Positions 1 to 7,530 of a stretch of DNA of 13,687 nucleotides are shown piece by piece. This DNA comes from JBLKSS01 sp047607725 (GTDB taxonomy: Bacteria > Pseudomonadota > Gammaproteobacteria > Enterobacterales > Enterobacteriaceae): contig NZ_JBLKSS010000092.1 in the NCBI RefSeq assembly GCF_047607725.1, forward strand, positions 1 through 13,687. Reading direction: 5' to 3'. The translations under genes were made by a program, and so were the position numbers. The notes beneath the pieces were generated by a model. It searched no databases, was not told where the DNA came from, and saw only the letters and a list, made by a program, of their open reading frames with translations. Each line of letters starts with the position of its first letter. Positions within the stretch are counted from its first letter, which is position 1.

Positions 1-1
1 G

Positions 2-136
2 TATGGACTGATAGAAAACCCCACGACAGCTGACGCGTTACTCGATCGGCTAGTACACCCCAGCTATCGACTGGAACTTAAAGGCGAATCACTACGCAAA
101 GAGCAAGGAGTAGCCAGCACAGGAAAAATAGACTAA
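2..136 (+). CDS. istB: IstB-like ATP-binding protein, C-terminal fragment (partial at window edge)
   Basis: An open frame runs in from the left edge and encodes 44 residues to a TAA at 134-136. The stretch LVHPSYRLELKGESLRK matches the C-terminal signature of IS21 helper proteins (IstB, an AAA+ ATPase that works with the IstA transposase in target selection). The Walker motifs lie outside the window, so whether the full gene is intact cannot be judged. It ends about 120 bp before the outer edge of the IS, the usual place for istB. Confidence 0.8.
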   Translation, partial: YGLIENPTTADALLDRLVHPSYRLELKGESLRKEQGVASTGKID

Positions 137-163
137 AACTAAGTCAGAAGATGAGCGAACACG

Positions 164-256
164 TGATCGAATATCACTGGAATGGGTGATCGGAAAATAT
201 CGGAATAACTGATCGGATGTCGCCGGAACAGATGATCGGATACTTCGGAATCTGCA
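164..256 (+). repeat. Four tandem 23-bp terminal repeats of the IS21-type element
   Basis: Four consecutive units at 164-186, 187-209, 210-232 and 233-256 follow the pattern TGATCGG-N7-CGGAAT-N3, with a few substitutions (the first reads TGATCGA and TGGAAT) and a slightly different last unit that ends the element. Regular spacing of about two helical turns and the position at the IS terminus suggest an array of transposase binding sites. The array is seen directly; its role is inferred from the multiple terminal repeats known in the IS21 family. Confidence 0.75.
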
Positions 257-718
257 GCTATTGCACCGCCGATGGCGTTGGCGGTGATGGCGGCCGAGGA
301 TCAAAAATTTTCCCGCCATTAGGGTTCGATATCACCGCTATCCACGATGTACTCAACCATAATGCGCGCAGCCGGCATATTCGCGGCGCGTCCACCCTAT
401 CGCAACAGACGGCGAAGAATCTGTTGCTGTGGGACGGGTGCTGCTGGCTGCGTAAAGGGCTGGAGACCGGCCTGACGCTCGGGATAGAGGGGGTCTGGAC
501 CAAGGCGGCGCATTTTGACCGTGTATCTGAATATTGCGGAATTTGGCGAGGGCATATTTGGCGTGGAGGCGGCGCTGCTGGCAGCGGTGTTACCGAACCC
601 GCGAAGCTTACGCGCCGACGCGCCCAGCGACTATGTCCGCCAACGGCAGCGCTGGATCCTGCGCCAGATGCGGCAAATGGGCGGCGATGCCTATCTGGCG
701 CAGGCCTGCCTGCGTTAA
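257..718 (+). pseudogene. mtgA: mtgA remnant: monofunctional peptidoglycan glycosyltransferase, IS-truncated and frameshifted
   Basis: MtgA polymerises lipid II into glycan strands at the inner membrane. Only the region after the IS junction remains, so the N-terminal anchor is gone. Three pieces align with E. coli MtgA. Bases 257-322 encode a segment with the catalytic-Glu motif AAEDQKF, ending at TAG (320-322) where Trp is expected. Then one T appears lost. Bases 323-~505 carry RGASTLSQQTAKNLLLWDG. An extra G near 503-508 then restores the first frame, which encodes LTVYLNIAEFGEGIFGVEAA and the C-terminus to TAA at 716-718. An in-frame deletion of about 18 residues has also joined GVEAA directly to LLAAVLPNP. 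Five separate lesions (IS, nonsense, two frameshifts, deletion) make function implausible. It is convergent with dolP, 7 bp away. Confidence 0.92.
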
Positions 719-725
719 GCCGCGG

Positions 726-1301
726 TTACTGCAAGTAGGTGAAGGCGATCGTGACATGTTTCACGCCATTCACTTTACTGGTGACTTCGGCCGCTGCCTT
801 GCCTTCGGCGTTGGTCACCAGCCCCAGCAGGAAGACTTCGCCGTTCTCCGTGGTCACTTTGACGTTGGAAGACTTGACCGCGTCGCTGGCCAGCAGCTGT
901 GAACGGATCTTGGTGGTGATCCAGGTATCCATTGACGCGCGTCCCAGCGACACTGGCTGCCCCTGACGGATTTCGTTATAGACCTCGGTGGCGCCGTCGA
1001 CGCCCATCGCAATCTGCTTGGCGCGTTCGGCAAGCTCGGGGGTCGGCGCCTGGCCGGTCAGCAGGACTTTGCCCTGATAGGCCGTATTGACGATGCGCGC
1101 CTCTTTCTTCAGTTGCTGATCTTTGGCCAGCGCATTGGCGACCCGTGCTTCAAGCGTGCCGTCATCGACCTGGGTGCCGACGGTGCGGGGATCGGTGGCG
1201 GTTTTGGTGGCGACCGCGGCGGTACCAACCACCACCGCGCCGACGCATCCTTGCAGCATCAGGGTGGTACACAGCAGTATTAATAGCGTATGAACCTTCA
1301 T
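726..1301 (-). CDS. dolP: DolP (YraP), dual-BON-domain outer-membrane lipoprotein
   Basis: The 191-residue product has the same length as E. coli DolP/YraP and can be aligned along its whole length. A lipoprotein signal ends in the lipobox LQGC with Cys19 as the lipidation site. The residue after it is Val, not Asp, which favours sorting to the outer membrane. Two BON domains follow (about 46-115 and 124-191), including VYNEIRQGQPV between them and NVKVTTENGEVFLLGLV in the second. DolP supports outer-membrane integrity and BAM function and is a sigma-E target in E. coli. The ATG is preceded by GGAG. The gene follows diaA by 9 bp, so the two are probably cotranscribed. It looks intact, in contrast to its neighbours yraN, lpoA and mtgA. 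Confidence 0.95.
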   Translation of the reverse strand: MKVHTLLILLCTTLMLQGCVGAVVVGTAAVATKTATDPRTVGTQVDDGTLEARVANALAKDQQLKKEARIVNTAYQGKVLLTGQAPTPELAERAKQIAMGVDGATEVYNEIRQGQPVSLGRASMDTWITTKIRSQLLASDAVKSSNVKVTTENGEVFLLGLVTNAEGKAAAEVTSKVNGVKHVTIAFTYLQ

Positions 1302-1310
1302 CTGGGCTCC

Positions 1311-1901
1311 TCAATCGTCCAGGTGGGGAAATAGCTTATTATCTATCAAATCACATAGACAGTTCACGGTGAGCATATGCATCTCCTGAATCCGCGCGCT
1401 GCGATGGGACGGGATGCGGATTTCAACGTCCTGTTGACCGAGCAGGCCGGCCAATTCGCCGCCGTCGTAGCCCGTCAGGGCGATAATTTTCATGTCCCGG
1501 GTGACGGCCGCCTCGACGGCTTTCACGATATCACGGCTGTTGCCGCGGTTGGAAATCGCCAGCAGGATATCGCCGACCTGCCCGAGCGCGCGCACCTGCT
1601 TGGCGTAGATTTCGTCATGCTGGCGATCGTTGGCGATGGCGGTCAACACCACGGTATCGGCATTCAACGCCATAGCCGGCAGGCTGGGGCGCTCGGCTTC
1701 AAAACGATTCAGCATACAGGCGGCGAAGTGCTGCGCGTTAGCGGCGGAGGTGCCGTTGCCGCAGCATAAGATTTTTTTATCGTCGAGCAGCGCCTGCGCC
1801 AGCAAGTTGGCGGCATGGGCGATGGCGTCGGGCAGGGCCTCCGCCGCCGCAATCTGGGTTTGGATACTTTCGGTAAAACAGCCTTTTATTCTTTCCAGCA
1901 C
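1311..1901 (-). CDS. diaA: DiaA, DnaA initiator-associating SIS-domain protein
   Basis: DiaA is a SIS-fold homotetramer that binds DnaA and promotes its assembly at oriC. The product is nearly collinear with E. coli DiaA: ERIKGCFTESIQTQIAAAEALPDAI at the N-terminus, the SIS segment ILCCGNGTSAANAQHFAA, then LTGYDGGELAGLLG and SHRSARIQEMHMLTVNCLCD. I chose the GTG at 1899-1901 as start. It gives 196 residues, the E. coli length, and an AGG lies 9 bases upstream. A TTG three codons earlier (1908-1910) is the only nearby in-frame alternative and has no spaced ribosome-binding site. No ATG is available. It lies between the damaged yraN and the intact dolP and appears intact. Confidence 0.94.
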   Translation of the reverse strand: MLERIKGCFTESIQTQIAAAEALPDAIAHAANLLAQALLDDKKILCCGNGTSAANAQHFAACMLNRFEAERPSLPAMALNADTVVLTAIANDRQHDEIYAKQVRALGQVGDILLAISNRGNSRDIVKAVEAAVTRDMKIIALTGYDGGELAGLLGQQDVEIRIPSHRSARIQEMHMLTVNCLCDLIDNKLFPHLDD

Positions 1902-1941
1902 GTTTAACAACCTGATAAGTCAAAAAATAAATGGGGCGTCA

Positions 1942-2323
1942 TTACGGTGCGCCAAAGGCGTCTGTTAGCCATTCTACCCGGCTTCCGGTAATGGCGATAA
2001 TGTCGAAGCGACAAGCGGAAGTGTCAAAACTGGCGCCGCGCTGCGCCAGCCAGACCTGCGGCGCCCGCAGTAAACGGCGGCGCTTGCGGGGCGTTACGCT
2101 TTCGGCGGCGGTGCCATAGGTGTCGCTGCGACGGTAGCGGACTTCGACGAACACCCAGGTATTACCCTCCCGCATGATCAAGTCAATCTCGCCGCCGCGT
2201 ACCTGCATATTGGCGGCGACAAAGCGCAGACCGGCCTGCTCTAGGCGGCGGCGCGCGAAGCGCCCCGCGTGAGCGGCCGCTTACCGCGCCACTATGAGTT
2301 GGCCCCGCTGGTATTTCAGCCAT
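1942..2323 (-). pseudogene. yraN: yraN (UPF0102, endonuclease-like fold), frameshifted near its N-terminus
   Basis: The expected start is the ATG at 2321-2323 overlapping the end of lpoA. It encodes MAEIPAGPTHSG, the counterpart of the E. coli YraN start, which overlaps lpoA the same way. The conserved body lies in a different frame. Before the internal ATG at 2206-2208, codons from 2280 downward read FARRRLEQAGLRFVAAN, then RGGEIDLIMREG and VFVEVRYRR, the UPF0102 core. The body frame has a stop at 2281-2283 and no normal start before the internal ATG, so a net indel of one or two bases (mod 3) separates start and body around 2260-2280, near a GGGG run. An 88-residue product from the internal ATG would lack the N-terminal helix. 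The family's role is poorly known. It sits 41 bp upstream of diaA. Confidence 0.75.
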
Positions 2324-4335
2324 GACAACGTCCTGTTGATCACGCAATCCGGCGTTGCCGATAGCGTGCCGGTTTCGCCCGCGACCTGGAAGCCCGGAAG
2401 CTGGCGCATTTCGCTGAAGTGATTGGCCAGCGTCCAGGCGTCCATACCCATGGCGTACAGCCGCACCAGCGAATAATCACCGCGGAACTGGGCGCTTATC
2501 TGTGACAGCAGCGCCGGGTTGTCGCCGGTCAGCAGCGGGATATCGCTGAATTCCAGCCCCTCCATTTCCAGGCGGTAATCGGGACCGGCATCGGCCTGAT
2601 AGCTGCGCGAACTGGCATACAGCGCCAGCCGGGCGCGCGAGCTGACGCGCATGTCGATCATCGGCTTAATCAGCGCCAGCTCGTCGGGGGTGGCAATAAT
2701 ATAGACCGCGTCGATACCGCCGTCGGCATTGGCGGACGTCGACACCGCGCCGTTATCCTGCGGTGCGGGGATGGTAAGACCCGCGATGGTCACCGAGGCG
2801 TTGGCCGGCGCTTCGCCACCGGCTACCGGCGTGCCGGTCAGCTGGATGCCTGCACCGCTGTTGATGCTTTGTTTAAGCTCGGCGGAGGAGCCAAAGCGCT
2901 GTTCCAGCACCGTGGCGCCGCCGGCCTGGCGCCAGGCGTCGGAAAACGCCTTCGCCACCCTTGTCCCCCAATGCGCCGCGCGGCAGCGGCTGCTGCCGGC
3001 CCTGCTGGTGAATATGGTTGGCCGCGTCGCGCGCTTCATCTTCCGGAGACAGGGCAAAATAGCAAATATTGGGCCGCGACTGCAGATGTTCCGGCTGATT
3101 GAGCGCCAGGATATTCAGCGTGCCGGCGGCCACGGCGCCGGCGTTATCGTTATACAACTGCTCCACGTCGTTTTTCAAAAGCGGACCGATTATCATACTG
3201 GCGCCGTTCCGCTGCGCCTGGGCCAGGAGCGCAGGCAGCGGCTGGCTGGAGGTATCATAAACCTTCACCTGCACGCTGCTGGCGGTGGAAGCGGCGGCGG
3301 GATTTTGCCCGTCGTCTCCCGACGTGGCGGGGTCAGGACTCGTACCGGGGGCGGTTACCGGTCCGTTCTGGTTTGCGCTACCGCCGTCAGGCGGCGTTCC
3401 CGCCACGCCGTCGTTAAGGTTGGCGCCATCGGCGGTCTGACCGGCGGCGTTAGGGTCCTGAACCGGGGTGCTTTGTTGAGCGGTCAGGCCGTTTTTCGCC
3501 GCCGTAAACCCCTGCTGAATCGCGGCGGAAAATACCTGCGCCTGACCGTTCAGCGGTAGCAGCAAAGCAATGCCCCCCACCGAGGACGATGAATAGTTCT
3601 GCACCTGGCCCAGGGGGGTGGGCAGGGTTTTCGCCGCCGGGTTTTGCGGATAGCGGGTCTGCCAGTCTTTAATTGCCGCCTACAGCAGGGTAGGATCCTG
3701 GCGGTTGTCCTGATAGACCCGCAACAGATCCAGCCAGCCCTGCAGCACGTTCTCATCGGCGTTGATGACCAGATTGCCCTGCTGGGACGGGAGCGATACC
3801 AGCGTTTGCCAGGTTTTATCAATATTTTGCTGGCGGCCGGCCGGGTCGGTCAGCAGCGGCGCCTGAGCAATATAGGCCCGTACCAGATCCAGCGAGGGTT
3901 GGCTCTGGCCGGCATCGATCATCGCCTGGGTGTAGCGCAGGCGCTGCTGCGCGTCGTGGCGAGGGAGGCGCTATCGATTTGCCGTAGGGCGGCGGCGGCG
4001 CTTTGCGGCTGACGCGAGGCCAGCGCAAATTCCGCGCTCAGCAGCAGGCGTTCGCGCTGGCGCGCCGCATCAAGCTGGGACGGCAGCGCGGCGAGCTGCT
4101 GCTGCGCCAGCGGCAGGCGCCCTTCTTTAATCAGCGCGCGAATGGCGAGTAATTGGTAGTCGGTCTTGGTATCATTGCGGCTTTGCTGCATCTGCTGCAA
4201 ATAATAGTCGGCATTGGCGTTGGCCGGAATGGACGCGCGGCCGGTCTGGCTTTCCGGACCCTGGGCGGTACACGCGGCCAGCAAGACAGGAAACAAGCGT
4301 CCTGTTTTAAAACCCAATACATAAGAGGAAAGCAT
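2281..4335 (-). pseudogene. lpoA: lpoA (yraM), outer-membrane lipoprotein activator of PBP1A, multiply broken
   Basis: LpoA reaches from the outer membrane through the periplasm to stimulate the bifunctional synthase PBP1A. The start at 4333-4335 gives a lipoprotein signal with lipobox LAAC, then YYLQQMQQS and the TPR-like N-terminal domain. A one-base deletion at about 3950/3951 breaks the first frame. The second encodes QPSLDLVRAYIAQAPLL and LVINADENVLQGWLDL, meets an in-frame TAG at 3680-3682, and continues in the same frame through GGIALLLPLNGQ and YFALSPEDEARDAANHI. An extra G in the run at 2958-2960 shifts to a third frame, which encodes VAKAFSDAWRQAGG and RLEMEGLEFSDIPLL to TAA at 2281-2283. 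Two frameshifts and one nonsense codon across an otherwise readable gene of about 685 codons indicate recent inactivation. Confidence 0.95.
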
Positions 4336-4397
4336 ACTGTATCCAGTGATGTTTTTTTCAAGATGCTCAATATTAAATCGGCAATCCGGATGAAACG

Positions 4398-5267
4398 ATG
4401 AATCAACACCAACAAGCGGATATTTCCGCAGCAACGCTGTATGTGGTACCGACTCCCACCATTGGTAATCTGGAGGACATCACCCGGCGGGCGCTGTCTG
4501 TCCTGCAGGGCGTTGATCTTATTGCCGCTGAGGATACCCGTCATACCGGTCTATTGTTACAACATTTTGCCATAAATGCGCGGCTGTTCGCGTTGCATGA
4601 CCATAATGAACAGCAAAAGGCGGAAGTTTTATTGGCGAAACTGCAAGACGGACAAAGTATAGCGCTGGTCTCTGACGCCGGCACGCCGCTTATCAACGAC
4701 CCGGGATATCATCTGATGCGCCGCTGCCGCGAGGCCGGCATTCGCGTCGTGCCGTTGCCGGGCGCCTACACGGCCATTACCGCACTGTCCGCCGCCGGGC
4801 TGCCCTCCGATCGTTTTTGTTATGAAGGATTCCTGCCGGCGAAGCGCAAAGCGCGTCTCGATTCCCTGCAAGCGCGGGCACAGGAGCCGCGTACGCTGAT
4901 TTTCTACGAGTCCACCCACCGGTTGCTGGAGAGCCTGGAAAATATGGTCACCGCCTGGGGGCCGCTGCGCTACGTGGTGCTGGCGCGGGAGCTGACCAAA
5001 ACCTGGGAGTCCCTCCACGGCGCGCCCGTCGGGGAGCTTCTGGCCTGGGTGCGGGAGGACGACATGCGCCGCCGCGGCGAAATGGTGCTTGTCGTCGAAG
5101 GCTATCGCGCGCCGGACGATGCGCTGTCGCCGGAGGCGCTGCGCACGTTATCGCTGTTGCTAGCCGAATTGCCGCTGAAAAAAGCCGCTGCGCTGGCGGT
5201 GGAGATCCACGGCGTGAAAAAGAATGCGCTGTACCGCTACGCCCTCGATCGGCAGCAAAAAGCCTAA
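4398..5267 (+). CDS. rsmI: RsmI, 16S rRNA (cytidine-1402-2'-O)-methyltransferase
   Basis: RsmI uses S-adenosylmethionine to methylate the 2'-O of C1402 in the decoding centre. The 289-residue product aligns along its length with E. coli RsmI (286). Conserved blocks include LIAAEDTRHTGLLLQHF, LHDHNEQQ, ALVSDAGTPLINDPGYHL, LIFYESTHRLLESLE, VVLARELTKTWE and GEMVLVVEG. Two conserved SAM-site motifs are altered. The usual TPIGN loop reads TPTIGN, with an extra Thr at residue 21, and the usual PGP loop reads PGAYTA at 121-126. The frame is open, so it is called a CDS, but activity is doubtful. The ATG is preceded by GGA at a workable distance. It is divergent from lpoA with a 62-bp gap, as in E. 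coli. Confidence 0.93.
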   Translation: MNQHQQADISAATLYVVPTPTIGNLEDITRRALSVLQGVDLIAAEDTRHTGLLLQHFAINARLFALHDHNEQQKAEVLLAKLQDGQSIALVSDAGTPLINDPGYHLMRRCREAGIRVVPLPGAYTAITALSAAGLPSDRFCYEGFLPAKRKARLDSLQARAQEPRTLIFYESTHRLLESLENMVTAWGPLRYVVLARELTKTWESLHGAPVGELLAWVREDDMRRRGEMVLVVEGYRAPDDALSPEALRTLSLLLAELPLKKAAALAVEIHGVKKNALYRYALDRQQKA

Positions 5268-5306
5268 CGCGGCGCAGCGGCTTAATCCTTGGACCGCATA
5301 TCGCGG

Positions 5307-5335
5307 ATGACAAGCGCCGGGAAAGTGCCTATACT
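5307..5335 (+). promoter_or_regulatory. Sigma-70 promoter of rnpB
   Basis: A -35 element ATGACA (5307-5312) and a -10 element TATACT (5330-5335) are separated by exactly 17 bp. They place transcription start near 5343, the first base of the RNA as judged by homology. The segment between the -10 element and the start is all G/C (GCGCCCC), the kind of discriminator associated with stringent control of stable-RNA promoters. Confidence 0.85.
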
Positions 5336-5342
5336 GCGCCCC

Positions 5343-5721
<379 letters not shown>

Positions 5722-5726
5722 TTGCG

Positions 5727-6500
5727 TTAACCCCGCGCCACACCCAGGCGCGGGTTTTTTTTTGCCGTTGACGCCCGCGGGTTTACGACGCCCGGTCGGT
5801 CGTCGCCGGCCAAATCAATCAACAGCGCCTGCAACAGCGTGGTGGCTCGCAATGTCACGGGCTGCTCATCATGGACAAAAGCGCCGTCGCCGCAGGAAAG
5901 CTGGCCGCGCGCGCCCTGCTTACCGCCAATCTCCATCTGGCCGTACACCGATTGCAGATAAGCGCGCCGGCCGTTAAGCGGCACCGTCAGGCTCTCACCC
6001 GCCGCCAGCGTCACCTGATGCACCCACGCCTGCTGGCGCAGCCGCAGGCTCCCCTGTTCCCCCTGTGACGAGGCCAGCAGGACGTGGGCGGCTACGGGCA
6101 GCGTAAGCGATTGCACGGCGGGATTTTCCCGCGTGGGGCAGGCATCGAGCCACAGTTGCATGCGGGTCAGCGGTAGCGCGCCGATATTATGCTCGCTGTA
6201 GCTAACGCCGGGCTGGGCGGCCAGCATCAACGCTTCGCCGGCGACGACGCGGACGGCATGACCGTTACTATCGCGGTATTCGGCTTCGCCCCGCAAGACG
6301 ATATTCAACACATCGACGGGGGGATAGGTCCGCGGCTGGAAGGCGGCGTCGACCGCCAGCACTTCCTGATTCAGCGCCCACAGCGAGGCGTAGTGCAAAT
6401 AGGCCGGATCGAAATAGTGGCCGAAAGAAAAGGCGTAGCGTGCCTGCAACCATCCGAAGTCCGCCTGGCCGCATTGTTGGGCTGTTCTGCAAGTAATCAT
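5727..6500 (-). CDS. yhaK: YhaK, pirin-like bicupin protein
   Basis: The product aligns with E. coli YhaK, a cytosolic bicupin of the pirin family thought to respond to redox state. It begins MITCRTAQQCGQADFGWLQARY and contains FSFGHYFDP, SEHNIGALPLTRMQLWLDACP and LSCGDGAF. The canonical pirin metal-binding histidines are not evident in FQPRTYPPVDVLNIVL, as in E. coli YhaK. I chose the ATG at 6498-6500 because it matches the E. coli start. A GTG six codons upstream is also open. Homology ends near residue 230 (ALLIDL). The last 25 or so residues are unmatched and are encoded antisense to the rnpB terminator, with Lys-Lys arising from its T tract. The tail may reflect a lost native stop. It is divergent from yhaJ. 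Confidence 0.9.
   Translation of the reverse strand: MITCRTAQQCGQADFGWLQARYAFSFGHYFDPAYLHYASLWALNQEVLAVDAAFQPRTYPPVDVLNIVLRGEAEYRDSNGHAVRVVAGEALMLAAQPGVSYSEHNIGALPLTRMQLWLDACPTRENPAVQSLTLPVAAHVLLASSQGEQGSLRLRQQAWVHQVTLAAGESLTVPLNGRRAYLQSVYGQMEIGGKQGARGQLSCGDGAFVHDEQPVTLRATTLLQALLIDLAGDDRPGVVNPRASTAKKNPRLGVARG
5732..5763 (+). terminator. Rho-independent terminator of rnpB
   Basis: An 8-bp perfect stem, CCCGCGCC (5732-5739) with GGCGCGGG (5747-5754), closes a 7-base loop and is followed by nine consecutive T (5755-5763). It begins 11 bases after the mature 3' end of RNase P RNA. It lies inside the 3' end of the convergent yhaK frame. Confidence 0.93.
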
Positions 6501-6581
6501 GGCGTAATCTGTTTCCACGGGGTCTGGATAAAGTGTAAGCGGCTGGACGGCGGATTGTTAGCAAGTTAATCTGGACGCCAT

Positions 6582-6598
6582 ATTCAAAAATCCTGAAT
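6582..6598. promoter_or_regulatory. Candidate LysR-type operator between yhaK and yhaJ
   Basis: The dyad ATTCA-N7-TGAAT fits the general LysR-family box (interrupted palindrome with T-N11-A). It lies 11 bp before the yhaJ start in the 109-bp divergent promoter region. LysR regulators commonly bind here to autoregulate and to control the divergent gene. A possible yhaJ promoter (TTGTTA 6555-6560, CATATT 6579-6584, 18-bp spacing) overlaps it. Function is inferred. Confidence 0.4.
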
Positions 6599-6609
6599 GA
6601 GAAGATCCG

Positions 6610-7500
6610 ATGGCTAAAGACCGGGCATTGACGCTGGAAGCCCTGCGGGTAATGGATGCGATCGATAGGCACGGCAGCTTTGCCGCCGCGGCGGATGAAT
6701 TGGGGCGGGTGCCTTCGGCGCTAAGCTACACCATGCAGAAATTGGAGGAGGAGCTGGATGTAGTCTTGTTCGACCGGTCCGGCCACCGCACCAAATTAAC
6801 CAATGTCGGCCGCATGTTGCTGGAGCGCGGGCGGGTGTTGCTGGAAGCGGCGGATAAGCTTACCACCGACGCGGAGGCGCTGGCGCGCGGGTGGGAAACC
6901 CATCTGACGCTGGTAACCGAAGCGCTGATCCCCGCTGAAAAACTTTTTCCGCTGATAGACAAGCTGGCGTGCAAAGCCAACACCCAGGTTTCCATTATTA
7001 ATGAAGTGCTGGCCGGCGCCTGGGAGCGTCTGGAACAAGGGCGGGCCGATATCGTCATTGCGCCGGATTTGCATTTCCGAGCGTCGTCGGAAATCAATAG
7101 CCGCAAACTTTACCGCTTGCTCAATGTTTACGTCGCCAGCCCCGATCACTCGATCCACCAGGAGCCGGAGCCGCTGTCCGAAGTCACCCGGGTCAAATAT
7201 CGCGGGATCGCCATCGCCGATACCGCCTGCGAGCGGCAGGTGTTGACGGTGCAACTGCTGGATAAACAGCAACGCCTAACGGTGAGCACGATGGCGGATA
7301 AACATAAGGCGTTGCTCGCCGGACTGGGGGTGGCGACGATGCCCTACCCGCTGGTGGAGGCGGATATCGCCGCCGGGCAGCTGCGGGTGGTTAGCCCGGA
7401 GTACAGCGCCGGCAGCGATATCATCATGGCCTGGCGTCGCGACAGTATGGGCGAAGCCAAATCTTGGTTCCTGCGCGAAATTCCCAAATTGTTTAGCTAG
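6610..7500 (+). CDS. yhaJ: YhaJ, LysR-type transcriptional regulator
   Basis: This is a complete 296-residue LysR-type regulator, very close to E. coli YhaJ (298) in the N-terminal half. The winged helix-turn-helix occupies about residues 8-65 (LEALRVMDAIDRHGSFAAAA, PSALSYTMQKLEEELDVVLF). The effector-binding domain includes LAGAWERLEQGRADIVIAPD and KYRGIAIADTACERQVLTVQ and ends at EIPKLFS. The ATG at 6610 is preceded by AGAAG. In E. coli, YhaJ activates yqjF in response to dinitrotoluene-derived compounds. A yqjF gene is present at 8673-9074, so regulator and likely target are both retained. No lesion is seen. It is divergent from yhaK and convergent with yqjG. Confidence 0.95.
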   Translation: MAKDRALTLEALRVMDAIDRHGSFAAAADELGRVPSALSYTMQKLEEELDVVLFDRSGHRTKLTNVGRMLLERGRVLLEAADKLTTDAEALARGWETHLTLVTEALIPAEKLFPLIDKLACKANTQVSIINEVLAGAWERLEQGRADIVIAPDLHFRASSEINSRKLYRLLNVYVASPDHSIHQEPEPLSEVTRVKYRGIAIADTACERQVLTVQLLDKQQRLTVSTMADKHKALLAGLGVATMPYPLVEADIAAGQLRVVSPEYSAGSDIIMAWRRDSMGEAKSWFLREIPKLFS

Positions 7501-7509
7501 CGCCGGCCG

Positions 7510-7523
7510 CCGCCGTCCGGCGG
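7510..7523. terminator. GC hairpin between convergent yhaJ and yqjG (weak terminator candidate)
   Basis: CCGCCG (7510-7515) and CGGCGG (7518-7523) form a short GC-only hairpin in the 30-bp gap between the two convergent stop codons. No T tract follows on either strand, so intrinsic termination is uncertain. Confidence 0.3.
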
Positions 7524-7530
7524 TCGACGC

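Larger units (their letters stand above)
1..256 (+). mobile_element. IS21-family element, 3' (right) end, truncated by the window edge
   Basis: This is the end of an insertion sequence entering from the left. It holds the C-terminus of an IstB-type protein and then about 120 bp of non-coding terminus. Its boundary is defined because bases 137-256 recur in inverted orientation at 13548-13667 with only two differences seen, and the similarity stops abruptly after the terminal CTGCA at 256, where mtgA sequence begins. The family call rests on the IstB tail and on the multiple terminal repeats, a feature of IS21-type elements. The left end and any target duplication lie outside the window. Confidence 0.85.

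Noticed and set aside
217..738. 173-residue open frame starting inside the IS end and running through mtgA
   Set aside because: It begins in the IS terminal repeats and crosses the mtgA frameshift. Only its middle part (about 323-505) is real MtgA sequence, so it is a chance fusion.
2729..3559. 276-residue plus-strand frame opposite lpoA
   Set aside because: It is Arg/Gly-rich, with no recognisable motif, and lies antisense to readable lpoA. High GC produces such long shadow frames.
4153..5018. Possible CRISPR, tRNA or prophage features
   Set aside because: No regularly spaced repeats, tRNA fold or phage genes were seen here or elsewhere in the window. The only tandem array is the IS terminus.
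6772..6779. GACCGGTC palindrome inside yhaJ
   Set aside because: Only the 8-bp core matches, not the 16-bp operator, and it lies within conserved coding sequence (FDRSGH).
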